A stretch of DNA of 64,000 nucleotides from Ixodes scapularis (Eukaryota > Arthropoda > Arachnida > Ixodida > Ixodidae): NCBI RefSeq assembly GCF_016920785.2, contig NW_024609857.1, positions 193,205,027 to 193,269,026 of the forward strand, given 5' to 3'. The notes beneath the pieces were generated by a model. That model made no database searches. It was not told the DNA's origin and saw only the letters and a list, made by a program, of their open reading frames with translations. Positions 21,150 through 32,835 of this stretch are shown here, in pieces. The position numbers were made by a program, and so were the translations under genes. Every line of letters starts with the position of its first letter. Within the stretch, counting starts at the first letter, position 1.

Positions 21150-22370
21150 TTGTACTCTGGATAGCTGAAATTTTAAATAAACCAGGACAAATGATCGATC
21201 CTCCCCGTAATATCTGGTATTCCCCAGGGCAGTGTTTTAGGACCGCTTCTTTTCTTTATATACGAATTAATGACATTTCTCTTCATCTAACATCTTCCAT
21301 CAGACGCTTTGCTGACGATTGTGTTATTGAGCTTTATATTCCTAACCCCGATAACTGTGTGGTATTAGAGCAGCATTTAAATATATTTTCACAGTGGCGC
21401 AATACGTGTAAATGAAACTAAATAAAAGCAGTGCAAGCTATTAATATTCATCGGTCAACGTAATCCAGCGATGCGTAAAGACTCCTTACTGGTGCTGCCT
21501 CTTGAAAAAGTGTCAAACTATAAATATTTAGGCGTGAAGTTTTTTGTCGACCTCACTTGAAATACTCATATTAATACTATAATGGATAGTGCTTTTAAAT
21601 CCTTGGGATATATTAAACGAAACGTGTACCTCACCGCACGGTCTGTTAAACTAACTGCCTACATAACGTTTGTAAGATCTAAATTGGACAATGCTAACTA
21701 TATTTAATGGTCTCATTAATCTCATCTTATTAGCATACTCGAATCGGTTCAAAACAAGGAAAGTCTATTCGTATCACATGATTACTCTAAAAAAATGAGG
21801 CATATCTGAAATAAAATCTGCTAACGACTTGTGCCCATCGTCTGAAAAACTAATTACTCCCGCCTGCTCATCTTTCCCGAAAAGTTGTTTTCCTCCTCCA
21901 ATTTTCGTGACCTTTACTTACAACCACCATCGAACAACCCCATGCGCCTTGACCATAACCCAAAAATTAAGCCATTATTCGCGAGGACTAACACATATAA
22001 GAATTCCCCACTGGCTCTTGCCATTTAAAAACTGGTATACTCTTCCTCAATCAATTTTAAGCGAAAATAATCGCGATAACTTCAGAAGTCTTTGTAAGGT
22101 CGCCTCCAAACTGTTCATAATTACAACGTTTAGTTACCACCACCTATTGCTCCTTCTAGTTAAGTTTTCTTTTTTGCCTTTTTTAGTCGATTTTTGTATG
22201 CACCTTGTTCCTAGTCCATCAGCAGTTTTTTCGGATTTATTTGTTGTTTAATTTCGTGTTTTGCCCCCCCCCCCCCCCCTTCCCCTTTACCTCCTCCTCT
22301 TAAGTAATGCACTTTCCATGTACTTTTGAGGGATAATGATATGAAGTTAAATGAAATGAGCAGTGTTGCA
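21150..22370 (+). pseudogene. CR1/L2-like LINE 3' fragment (RT)
   Basis: A broken frame reads IPQGSVLGPLLFFIYINDI-like RT sequence (SGIPQ… at about 21215, with one frame change). It continues with IRRFADDCVIELYI (catalytic FADD, near 21305) and a thumb block LEKVSNYKYLGVKF near 21500. The C-terminal region follows. The 3' end near 22360 has GGATAATGATATGAAG, the kind of tail expected for this group. Stops and frameshifts throughout. 5' truncated. Confidence 0.7.
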
Positions 22371-22633
22371 GACATCTCTTCCCTGTTTCCATCACTTCAA
22401 TTGAAGAGTTCTGTTATAGCAATGGGGGGGGGGGGGGGATTTTAACCTGTCAGAGCTCTCAGTGAACAGTGGAAATGCTTCGAATCATAATACAAATGTT
22501 TATAACAAATTTCAATGTCTTAGCAACGCAGTTTATTTTGAAGAATACGTAGATCAACCCATCAAAAACGCCATGTTTTTGACCTGATTTCATGTAACGT
22601 TCTGGGTTGCATCGACAGTTATTCCTGAAATTA

Positions 22634-22925
22634 TTGGGGGTTGTGTGGATATTTATTCAGCGTGTAGTTGGTCAGCCATTTCAAAGTTGCGAAGAGTCAC
22701 TCGTTGTAGACGAACAATATAGCCAGTGCAGTACAACCGCTAGAGTGGGGTCTTTAACGTGCATCACGCAGTAGTGTTACACGACCGCACGCCGGTACAA
22801 TGCTCATCTCGTTCGAAAGGGGCAGGGGTGGGGATTGAGCCCAGGTTCCCTGGGTTCTGCAGCGCGAGCTTTCGCTCCACATGCTCCGAGCTCATGTGCG
22901 CTGGCCCACTCGGCCACCGATCCCC
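22634..22925 (-). mobile_element. tRNA-derived SINE, family B (class II tRNA head)
   Basis: On the minus strand the head contains the A box GGTGGCCGAGTGGGCCAGCG and the B box GGGCTCAATCCCC, about 70 bases apart. That spacing fits a long-variable-arm tRNA (Leu or Ser type). The tail includes CTGCGTGATGCACGTTAAAG. The flanks TATTCCTGAAATTA and TACTCCTGGAATTA are a diverged target duplication in the LINE. Part of the body matches 60365-60480. Confidence 0.65.
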
Positions 22926-23888
22926 CTACTCCTGGAATTAGCGATCATGAAGCTGTAACTGCTGAAATATCTCTACTTACAGGAAATTGTAATTATAGAA
23001 CAAAGGAAAATCTGCAGCAGGGTCACAGCAGCTGCAGTCTTACCAATCAAAATGCAATCGCAGGAGGAGTCTCACAGACATAAAGCATGGAAGCCACTCA
23101 AACAAAAACTACACGTCCTCATCGACAAGTACATTCCTCCGAATACGTTTAAATATGGTAAAACATTAGCAAAGCTTAGGCTACTCCTGAACTATTGAAG
23201 CTAATAAAACGACCAATGAGGACATTCAGTAACTACCGTAGAAAGCAGTCGGAGGGGAACATGTATAAGTTAAGTTGCTTAGCGTCCAAATACCTGTGAC
23301 TTGTAGGGAAATGCAAGGCCACGTATTTAGATAAATTGAACAGCAAATTAGCTAATAGAAATTTCCCGATTTGTAAAAAGTAACAATACGACAGCTGCTA
23401 CAATGCCAGCACTTTTTCTGAAGGAGCTGACGTGATATGTGAGTCAGAAAAAGCGAATTGTTCCAATGAATATTTCGAATCAGTTTTTAATATAAACATA
23501 CCCTAGTGAGACGCGCCACGTTCGCGAAATCTAGGTTACGATGAACTGTTGCCAATTACTATAATGCAATTAAAAAGGTGCTGCTTAGTCTTGGCACTTC
23601 AAGAGCAGCGGGTCCTGACGTCATCCCTGTGTTGTTTTTTAAAAATGGCGCTTCTATACAGTCACTTGTTGTTGAGGTTCTTTTAAGCATGAGCTTATGC
23701 GAGCATGAGTTTCCCGATGATTAGAGGATGGTGACTGAAGTCCTCATCCAGAAAGCGGTGGGTAAAATGTCGCCTGTACTTATCGGCCCCTCTCATGGAC
23801 CACTATTGTAGGTCAAGTTTTTGAGCACGTAGTTTCTAGTGATGTTTTAGCACATCTAGGGGCGAAAAATTACTTCAGCGGAGGTCAA

Positions 23889-24036
23889 AATGTCAAGTTT
23901 GGGGGTTTTACGTGCCAAACCTACGACGGGCATCTGGCACGCCCCAGCGGAGGACTGAAGATTAATTTGGACCACCTGGGGATCTTTTGACGTGCAACCG
24001 AAAGCTCGGTTACGCGGCGCCTTCTCCGCAATGAGC
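23889..24036 (+). mobile_element. Dispersed tick-type repeat with 13-bp TSD
   Basis: It starts near GGGGTTTTACGTGCCAAACC and contains TTTGGACCACCTGGGGATC and TTTTGACGTGCAACCGAAAG, a diverged version of a repeat I recall as very abundant in tick genomes. A perfect 13-bp duplication, CAGCGGAGGTCAA, lies at 23876-23888 and 24037-24049. The long exact TSD indicates LINE-mediated insertion, which fits a SINE-like element. Confidence 0.75.
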
Positions 24037-24289
24037 CAGCGGAGGTCAATTGCGCTTAAAATTGAGTCCAGAAAGAGATGTTGACTGTGTTTTTCTAGAT
24101 TTGTGCTAGGCTTTTGATAAAGTGGATACCTGTCTGTTTCTGAATATGTAACACGTTTTGAATATTGATCCTGAGGTTTTCTCTTGATTGGCCTTTGTGA
24201 TATTAAACAGCGTGTACTTTTCAATGGGCATTTGTCAAGTACTTTAATCGTTACATCTAGAGACCCAGAGGGCTCGGTATTAGGTGTTT

Positions 24290-24830
24290 TTTAGAGCGCA
24301 GCTCTTAGACGGCCGTTTCCGGCTTGAGCGCCGTCGGCGTAACCGCGCTGTGCATGATGGGTAAATTTTCCCGCTAAATTTAGCAGAAAACTTTCCCCGC
24401 TAAATTTAGCGGAAAAATTTCTCCGCTAAATTTAGCGTAAAAATTTTATCGCTATATCGAACGGAAAATTTTCCCCGCTAAATTTAGCGAAAAAAAAATC
24501 CCCACTAAATCTAGCGGAAAATTTTCCCCGCTAAATCTAGCGGAAACAAAAATCCCTCGTTAAATTTACCGGGAAAATTTCCGCGCTAAATTTAGCGCAA
24601 AAAGATTTCCCCGGTAAATCTAGCTGAAAATGTTGCCCGCTGAATATAGCGGAAAAATTTCCCCGCTAAATTTGGCGAGAACTTTTTTTCCGCTAAATTT
24701 AGCGGAAAATTTTCCCCTAAATGGGGGCGAGCATGAGAGGAGGAGGGGCATAGCCTCCTCTCCGTACCTTCCCTTCCTCCTCAAGAGCTGCGCTCTGATT
24801 CGGCCTTACAGGGAGTTGTAAACGGCTTTC
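24290..24830 (+). repeat. Repeat with tandem GCTAAATTTAGCGG palindrome core
   Basis: The left flank is TTAGAGCGCAGCTCTTAGACGG and the right flank is TCAAGAGCTGCGCTCTGATTC…GGAGTTGTAAACGGC. Between about 24375 and 24720 lie some 12 imperfect units of about 29 bases. Each is built on CCGCTAAATTTAGCGGAAAAATTT, whose centre is a 12-base palindrome. It interrupts the LINE RT between GSVLGV and the FADD block. Related copies at 20588 and 14985. Confidence 0.8.
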
Positions 24831-25960
24831 ATTGTTTTTCTAGTGCACATACATGATATTTGTTTAAAAATTTCGTCGCGTCTTAAACTATTTGCTGATG
24901 ATGTTGTTCCTTACAAAATAATTAAGGATTATGAAGATTATTTTTAACTTTAATTAGACATAGACCTAATATGAAACTGGTGAAGTGACTGGCGCACAAA
25001 ACGTGATGCAAATGCAATTAAAATGGTAAGGTTTTCGAAAAAAAGAAATGTTAAAGGTAGCATTACCTATAATATTAACAATGAATACATCGGAAAAACT
25101 TATTAAATTTCTTATCTCAGTTTCACTTTCACGAACGACCCGTCATGAAACAATCATACCAGTACGGGAACAATAAAAAAGGTAAAACAACATGATTTTG
25201 ATTTTTCTTGTCGGATTTTCCAGCGCTGCCATTCAGGACTAAAGGAAACTTTGTTTTTATTTTGTTCATTCAGAGCTTCATTACGCGTTCACAGTTTGGA
25301 ACCCCAAAACAAAATGTGCCTCCGATAAGCTAGAACAAGTTCAAAGTCGCTGGGCTACACTTTTCATAAAGAGTTATTCGTTCAAAGCGAGCCGAATATA
25401 AAACCGCAATTAAAACAGAGACTGTTGTTTTGCAGAAAAAAGGGCCTCAGACTAAAATGTTTCTGCTCGTTTTACAATGACGCAACCTGTATCACTAGAG
25501 AAACTGTATTCGATGTCTATTTTACGTGTCAGAAAGAGCAGATAATCAATTCAAAATTGTAACAGTTAAATCTTGCTGCAAACAGTTTTTATTCGTAGAG
25601 CGTTAGAGGGGTATCTGCTTAAGAATAACGCGTTCCCACTCTTATTTTTGCCGGACAAAAATTTGGAGATCCTTTCCCTGCAATATTACCTTGAAGGCGC
25701 AGCAGGTATTCAATAATAATATTAATATATAATATTCATTACAGCCCCCTTCATTAGATCCGATTAAATTCATAATTGCTCATAAAGCAGATGTATCAAT
25801 AACTGTAAAGTTTAATAGGCTGCTAAACCAAAATAACTTCTAAAGTTAACACAGGCCCTCCTCAGCTTTGCATAATTCCGGGGTTGTCCAGCATATAGGA
25901 CATTTCACTCTAATTCCATTACTCATTAAACACGGTAAGCACTCTCATAATCTAAAACTT

Positions 25961-28240
25961 ACGAGGTTGTAATATTTGATATAAAATATGTTATGAACAA
26001 CATTCTAACTACAATTAAAAACGTTTGTGAATATAAAAAAATGCCAATGCGGAGAACTACAGGTGTAGGTAATTTAAAATATTTTGTATGTACACAAGAA
26101 ATTTGTGGTGAAAGCTTTTATGATGTTGATTGGGTTTTAATGGCGCAAGAGCGAAATGAAAGTTTTTAAATCTAGGAAAATATTTGTGGAGCTGTACAAA
26201 AATAAGTATCAACAGTTTCAAGACGTCATTATACACTTATACTCTTATAATATCTTAACAAACAGTCAATAAATTAAGCTTTTATTTTCGAGAAATATCT
26301 CTAGGGAGATTCAGACAATAAGCTGTTGCAAGCAACTTGACTACGTCCGGTTTTCCAATTACATTGACAGCACCAACATATAATAAATATACGCAGCGGT
26401 GAAAAAGAGTTAGACATCTGGTAGAGTATCTTTTAAAAAAAGTCCGAAAGGAGATTTTCTTTATTTTGAGTGTTTTTGTTGTTTGTGATACTTACTTTTA
26501 TTAGCAGATGTATATTATGCTGTAGAAACTGAAAGAAAGGTCAGCAAACAAGACAGTATCGAAAAAAGTAGTCTTCAGTGGAATTTTCGCAAAATGGAAA
26601 CTAGACGAGCAAGGGAGAGTTCGCGCTTCTCTATTGGGGACACTCTAATTATTCTCTAACAGAGTAAAAATAACATAATAGGCGCCATAGTAAATATTCT
26701 TATATTACCTTTCAAATAAGACAACTAATTAGAAGGAAGTATTAAGAATTCGACAACTAGCGAGATGCCAGGTGTTTGTTTCAAATATTTGTAAAAACAA
26801 GCTTCGATATTTTGTTTCTCGATGCGATTCATTTATGTTGCGCACTAAAATTAAACACTGCCGTTTATTCTGCAATCTAACTTATGTTGAGTGAAAAGTT
26901 CAGAACACCATCCCATTCCGAGTATTTCCGTGGTTGCTCGTCGAAGATTTCGCATATCGTTATTTTCCTGAAACGATTGTTTACTGAGAACAGATTGTTC
27001 CAGTTGAAATATGAGCAATGGCAGACAAAGAGAAAAAGAGAAGGTGCCGACTGACATGAGCCTGATGAGCCCATATGTGCGTAGTACAGTCAATATAATT
27101 TACGGTATTGACACCTTTTGTAGTAGTCCTTGTTTGATACTTTGAAATGCTACAAAACCGAATGAATTTATCTCTTCCAGATTGAAGAAACCTTCAGAGT
27201 AGTACAGGGGAGAAACACTGGGCATAAGATAACATGGCTCGTGTACAACTTGACAAAAAGCTCGGACCACGCGTTGTGCGGGGGATTGCATCATCGTCTA
27301 ATGAAGATACGGACAACCTTTGATAATCTACCATGGTGATGGGAGTGTGTGGAACACCTGGTTGACTGAGCGTCTCTGATATATATGTGACTGTATAGAT
27401 GCATACAAATATTCTGTAATTCTAAAAATATCTTGGACTTTATTGAAAACTGCCACATTTATTATTGACTTATTTTGATGCTAAATAAAACTTTACGAAA
27501 AGAGCTGGAGACGCTCATCCGAATTAAAACCTAATTCGATCTTCAAAATTTGCCACATTCATGTCTTTGTTATTAGTTAATAAATGTCAATGAAAGCGAA
27601 GGAGCCACTGATTGTGCTTTATTTGAGTAACGAAGACGTAATTACCGTTTTGATAAAAATGGCGGGGTAGCAGATTCAATCTTTTTCGGTCAATTTACAG
27701 ACAACGTATGGTGCTTTATTGTTTTATTTATGTGAGCAACTGGCGCTTCGAAGAAAACGAACCCCATTGTTTGCTCACCCTCGAAAGCTAATTTTGCTCA
27801 ACCCGAAATAGACAAAATATTTTGTTTTAGTTCGAGGGCTAATCAAAGTGTAACCACTTTGCCGGTCGGTTTGCTGGGGAATGCGAGTATCTCTTCCGAT
27901 AGCTAAACTTCCACTAAGGGGGGGGGGGGGGGGGCTTTCTGGTCACACAAGCGGCATCATGAGGACAAGGAACATGTAATAAAACTCCGCGCAAACTCTG
28001 TTCTGTTTTGTTGTCATGACTAATGTAAACACTAAACATTATAACACCTGTATAGTTGTTTCTGGCTGTCCCGTGCAAACACCATTATTTGTGCAGTAGA
28101 GTAACCCTTGAAGTTATGAGATGAGAAACCCATAATAAAACACATAATTTCTAACATCCTGAAAATATGGCGTAAGTTTTAACGCTGTAAAGACGGGGAA
28201 AAGCCAATTACGCAAACGCAAAAAAAAAAAAAAACAAAAA
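25961..28240. other. AT-rich stretch without a supported gene
   Basis: Small open frames at 26851-27294 (minus) show no family or splice support. A 17-base G run lies at 27918-27934 and A-rich runs at 28219-28247. I see no repeat boundary, RNA gene or exon. Confidence 0.45.
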
Positions 28241-28304
28241 AAAAAACGTCATACTATGGAAAAACAGTGAGTGCGCAGGCGAAGTGGCGGAAGTTGGTCG
28301 TGGT

Positions 28305-28454
28305 GTAGAATTCCCGAGACTGTCGTAAAAGCTGGGAAATTCGGTCGAAAAAACAAAAGACCGGGGACAACAACGTGTGAAGAGACATTCTTTTCCCTTG
28401 TCTTTTTTCTTCGACCAAGTTTCCCAGCTTTTCCCACAGTGTCGGGTACTCTAC
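28305..28454. repeat. Imperfect inverted repeat (~54-bp arms)
   Basis: The left arm 28305-28358 and the right arm 28401-28454 are reverse complements with several mismatches. Both hold AAAAGCTGGGAAA or its complement and a GTAGA/TCTAC end. The loop is about 42 bases. Open frames on both strands here arise from the symmetry. Probably a small foldback element. Confidence 0.65.
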
Positions 28455-28977
28455 ATCGTGATACTTCGGAACACATGTCAGAAAAGGTATAATGAAAGGA
28501 GTGAAATGCATAGAGCCAACGTCCAATGAGAAGGGCATGATGCTTCTAAAGAGCGCCTCAAATAGCTTACTGAGAATTACTGAAAATTAACCCAAATGTA
28601 TTTGAACCCGTTTTTCTTTTCTTTTCTGGGAACACCTTTTATTACACTCTCTTTAAATAAATTAACAATAAATTTCTTCCTTTGCCAAACAACTAAACCA
28701 AAATACAACGGAATCGTTGAAAATATTACAGGTAATTAAAAATCGCTTCCCAAAGGTCTCGTTCAATATATTCGCAAACATCCGCCAGCGAGTAGTCTTC
28801 TGAAAAGAATACGCGCGAGCGCACACACACACTTACAAACACACACACACCGCTCCTTCTCAAGCACTGTTCTTAATCCTTTTGTAGCGGCGACTCCAGT
28901 TTTTTGCCGCATCGGCTGACAACCCCAATTGGAAAGCCCCAATATGAAGAGCGTATAATGGATATTGGTAAACAATA
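28455..28977. other. No gene; CA/AC microsatellite
   Basis: AT-rich DNA with a short CA-rich repeat at 28820-28850. Nothing else is recognisable. Confidence 0.5.
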
Positions 28978-29220
28978 TCTTTTTATTGTATTACAATACA
29001 ATATGGACCGTGTATTGGAAAACATTACATTTATTGTATTGTATTAAAATAAGGGTTTGTTATGGGATTCCAATATCCATAATACGCTGAAAACATTGGA
29101 ATCCAATATCGTATAAACCCTTATTGGATCCCGGGGATCCAATAAGGGTTTATGATTCCAGTGTACTTAGCGTATTATGGATATTGGAATCAATATATTA
29201 TATCGGCTACCAATAAAACT
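28978..29220. repeat. Nested palindrome block (CCAATA/TATTGG type)
   Basis: An inner palindrome with 19-base arms (29114-29132 and 29134-29152, TAAACCCTTATTGGATCCC) is centred on one G. It lies inside a second exact pair of 23-base arms (29066-29088 and 29169-29191). The left part has further TATTGTATTACAATAC repeats. Its motifs (CCAATA, AATAAG) resemble the block at 43419-43690. Confidence 0.8.
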
Positions 29221-29449
29221 ATATACGAGTTGGAATATCGCGTTCAGCACGACATTTCTTTGCAACGCACTCTCTCCCTGTGTGTATTTCTGAGTGATAA
29301 AATAAAAAAAAATGTTGCTGTTGTCAAACGATTAATAAAGAAACCAAACACTGTACTTATCCATACCTGGTGGATCTGGCATTTACTGCAAAAGAAAAAT
29401 AATTGTTTAGGATCCTCATTCAAAAACTTCATGTTTGAAAACAGGATGT
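29221..29449. other. No gene supported
   Basis: Overlapping open frames on both strands without conserved features. Confidence 0.4.
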
Positions 29450-30176
29450 GAAATCCTCACCTTTTAATGAAAACAGCACCTACTAGCTGTAGCCATATAG
29501 AAACTGCAAGATAAAAATTTGTGATTAGTTCGCGACACCTGGCAATCCTTCACCAAGCAGGATAGATTCAAAATTATGTCTGCGTTGATTGTGGAAAAGT
29601 AAGCTTCAAAGCCACTGCCACGGGTCATTTTGAGCTCGGTCAATTAAATGCACGTATCCGCTCGTCTGCCTCCACGATTCCTGCCTCGCACCAAACTAGA
29701 GTATCTGGAATGCACACCTTTGAGGAAAAACAAACTGGCACCTGCTGGCTCTTAGGCCGTGGAAACTGCTAGAAAGATTGCCGATTAGTTCCGTCCAAGT
29801 ATCAATTTTTTTGACGAGCCACCAACAGCACACTAAGCCGGATAAATTCAAAATTACATGTGCGTGACATAATATGCCTCTCGTGACAAAACTGGGCACA
29901 CGTTTTGTTGCCTACAGCAATAATGAGGCCAGACAAGTGGTATGTTGCAGCCAAACAAGCTTCAGTGAAAGCGTCCCTAATCGTTCTGAGCTCCGTTTAT
30001 TAAATATGCCGTACCGCTTCTCTGGCTTCACTATTGCTGCTTCAGAGAAATCTAGAAAATCTATAATCCTCACCTTTGAACAAGAATGAACTGGCACCTC
30101 TTGCCTTGTGGGCCATGGAAACTGCAAGAAAGATTTTCAATTAGTTGCGTCCAAGCAGCAGTTTCTTTGAGTAGCC

Positions 30177-31702
30177 CAGTGATGTGATTGGCCTAAGCCA
30201 TTTGGGCGCACGTTTCGGAGCAACCAAAAAAGTGTTTTGGAGCAGCAAATGCGGCCTTTGGAGCAACCAAAACGGTGTTTTGAAGCAGCAAAAGTGGATT
30301 TTGGAGCAGATATTCTTAGGAAAATAAAAATATTTGTTTTAGGTGCCGTACAAACGAAGGGAACTTAGTGTTGTGTTGTGTTCTGATGTGACGTGTTGTG
30401 ACGGAACTCGCTGCTTCTGTTTTTACTGCTCAGACATCCCATAAGTGTACAGTGCTGTAGGCATTGCCAAGCAATTTCGAAAAACCGCTTGCCATCATTT
30501 TACTGGTTCCCGACGTGCCAGATTTTCGTCAAAAGTAAGCAAGCGTAAAACAATCAATTTCAAGCGTCCCAGCTGGTGCCTCAGTCACGCAATCATGTTC
30601 GCATGCATGTGAGGTCAACTTCGGCAGGCTTGCTGTTGGGCATGCTTCGTCGCGCAAGCGCAGACAATGGCTGTCCGATCGAAACCGAAACCATGCCCCT
30701 TAGCTCCATTGCTAACTTATCCCCAAAATTGTGCACAAAATGTAACTTTTGAGCATGCGACAAGAACAGTCCAGTGGCGTGTGCTTGCCAGGCCGGCATA
30801 CAAGGTACAGGCTAAACACACAAAAAATAAAGAATCTGAATGCATCAATGCAAGACATTGCGAACCAGCCTCAAAACGTTCTTGGAGCGCTTTGTGCAAC
30901 GACTGAACTCGATACAAACAAGCACGCTGTGCAGGTTCAGCGTGCAGACATTGCCTTCTTTGCTTTAGCTCACTTCTCTTCACCAACTTTCTTTCACGGC
31001 AGATTTTTCCCGTACCGAGGTCCCTCTCGAGAGAAGGCCCACCTAGAGGAATCTAGATAATCAATACCTTGACAGAGTAGACTTTGAATTAAAGATTTTT
31101 GCAGTAACGTACGATTTAAACATGAACAGGAATTTTGATGAACATGCGGCGGTATTTAGTTTCATTTTAGAAAGTACCATATCTACAGTGATCTGGGGAC
31201 GGCAACATTCGACGTCGCGCGACCACGGTGACTGAAAGGCAGTGACCAAATATAGTTTTCCCATGGCCGTTGCTTCGGCTCACAAAGTAACTTCTGCCGC
31301 ACAAAAACGTGGTTTCGTTTCACAGCATGACGGCATAGCTTGTACACAGCACGCTAGCGTCGGAGCGCCTGCACACATCCGCGTCTATCGCTGAAAATAT
31401 AAAAAAAAAAAAGAGACGAAAGACGAGATGCACAAGACGAGAGCGCGAAACGCGAGACGCCGGGAAAACCATGCAAGAGCGGGTGGACAATTGAAGCACG
31501 GTACTGTGTGTCAGGTGGCCACTTGCGCCACATAACACACGCCTGCTCAATTAAATACTCAGTTTAGTTTCGATTTTCAAAGGCTACCCAAATTGGTCCT
31601 TTGGCGCAGGCTTGGCGCAGATTACCCATATTTTGGCAAAATGTAGCAGGATGTAGCAGGATTAGCCCCTTGGCGCAGTTTGGCGCAGCAATTACATCAC
31701 TG
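30177..31702. mobile_element. Non-autonomous TIR DNA transposon (hAT-like ends)
   Basis: The ends are CAGTGATGTGATTGG and its near-complement CAATTACATCACTG. GTAGCC flanks both sides as a direct repeat. Removing the insert restores the tandem unit it interrupts. The CAGTGATG-type end suggests hAT, though only 6 bp of duplication is visible instead of 8. Near the left end TTTGGAGCA-containing units repeat every 27 or so bases. No transposase is recognised inside. Confidence 0.65.
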
Positions 31703-31945
31703 GTAGCCACCTACAGCACACTAAGCCGCAGAAATTCAAAATTACATGCGCGTGACATAATATGCCTCTTGCAATAAAACTGGACACACGTTGACAAATG
31801 TGTTGTCCGCGTGATTGCAGGAAAACAAGCTTCAATGAAAGCGTCCCCAGTCGCTCTGAGCTCCGCCAATTGAATATGCCCTACAGCTTGTCTGGCTTCA
31901 GTACTGCTGCTTCAGAGCACACTAGAAAATCTGGAATCTTCACCT

Positions 31946-32486
31946 TGTGGGGTTCTTCACGGAGATCCCTCTACTAATAATCGTCGCCCGATCGGTATGC
32001 GCTCCGCCCGTCACTCAGGGAGTTATACAATGCAACTATAAGACAGCGAATGGGTTTACTGTACCTCCCGGTTGCACGTCGTCGAGAGTCGGTAGTCCGG
32101 GCCCGCCGACCCTTGTTGTCGCCCGTCGATCAGAGCTCACAGTTGGGGTCCGTGTCCAGGCCTGCGGATCGCTTTTCCCACGCCAGCGCTGCGTAGGCTG
32201 ACTGTCCCGGGCCATCACTGCCCGAGTCTCGCTGCGGAACCACCCCGGGATCGTCATAGCCCAGGTCATATGGCCCGGGCTCGCCGTTTCCACCGGTCTT
32301 GCTCCAGACCTCGCTGGTGGATCGCTCCGGGGTTCGCCATGGGCCGGTCCAGGTACCTCGGCTTCGGCGTTCCTTGTCCAGCTACCAGCCTCGCTCAGCA
32401 CGCACTGTCTTGCGGCAGCTCGTCTCTTTTCCGCCGACCGCCTGTCACGTGCCCTCTGCCTCGTCTTTCACGCTCGGCTCCCAGAA
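31946..32486 (+). mobile_element. Solo LTR-like repeat
   Basis: A GC-rich block starting TGTGGGG and ending around CTCCCAGAA interrupts a tandem unit between CACCT and TGAAC. ACCTT on the left and AACTT on the right may be a degraded 5-bp duplication. The first 250 bases match 63754-64000 (CGATCGG, GGGAGT, TCCGTGTCCAGGCCT, CGCCAGCGCTGCGTAGGC). It has LTR-like length and ends but carries no coding region. Confidence 0.55.
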
Positions 32487-32835
32487 ACTTTGAACGAGAA
32501 CGAACTCGCGCCTGCTGGGTTGTGGGCCGTGCAAACTGCAAGAGAGATTTGCGATTAGTTACGTACAACTAACAATTTTTTTGAGTAGCTGCCTACAGCA
32601 CATTCAAAATTACATTCACGGGACATAGATGCCTTATGCGACGGAACCCCCTTCATCTTTGTTTTCCAGTAGCTCGGCTTACCTTCGCCGCTTGCCTCCA
32701 ATTTCTGTGCTACATCTCTAATCTCTATTCCCTGGTTCCCAAAGGCCATGCCATGGCTTGTGCCAGGCAAGGATCTGTCAGTTGTGCGACCGTCACTATT
32801 GTGGCAAGGACGCCACGGCACCTGGGCGCTTGACG

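Larger units (their letters stand above)
22371..25960 (+). pseudogene. Second CR1/L2-like LINE relic, invaded by three repeats
   Basis: Fragments appear in the correct order on the plus strand. Endonuclease pieces are GDFNLSELS (22437), YFEEYVDQPI (about 22533) and, after a SINE, ISDHEAVTAEI (about 22940). RT pieces are SRAAGPDVIPV (about 23600), VDCVFLD…AFDKV (about 24085) and GSVLGV (about 24270). After another repeat come LFADDVV…YKIIKDYED (about 24890) and C-terminal WNPKTKCASDKLEQVQ (about 25300). It is non-functional. Insertions at 22634-22925, 23889-24036 and about 24290-24830 are annotated separately; two of them have target duplications. Confidence 0.7.
29450..32630. repeat. Tandem repeat, ~350-bp unit, four copies, interrupted twice
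   Basis: Units begin near 29460, 29719, 30071 and 32489. They share blocks such as CACCTTTGAACAAGAATGAA, GAAACTGCAAGAAAGATT, GATTAGTTGCGTCCAAG and CATAATATGCCTCT. The first is shortened to about 258 bp. The third is split by a TIR element (30177-31702) and followed by an LTR-like insertion (31946-32486). The fourth is incomplete. Joining the parts of the third unit gives about 344 bp, in line with the second (about 352). Confidence 0.75.
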
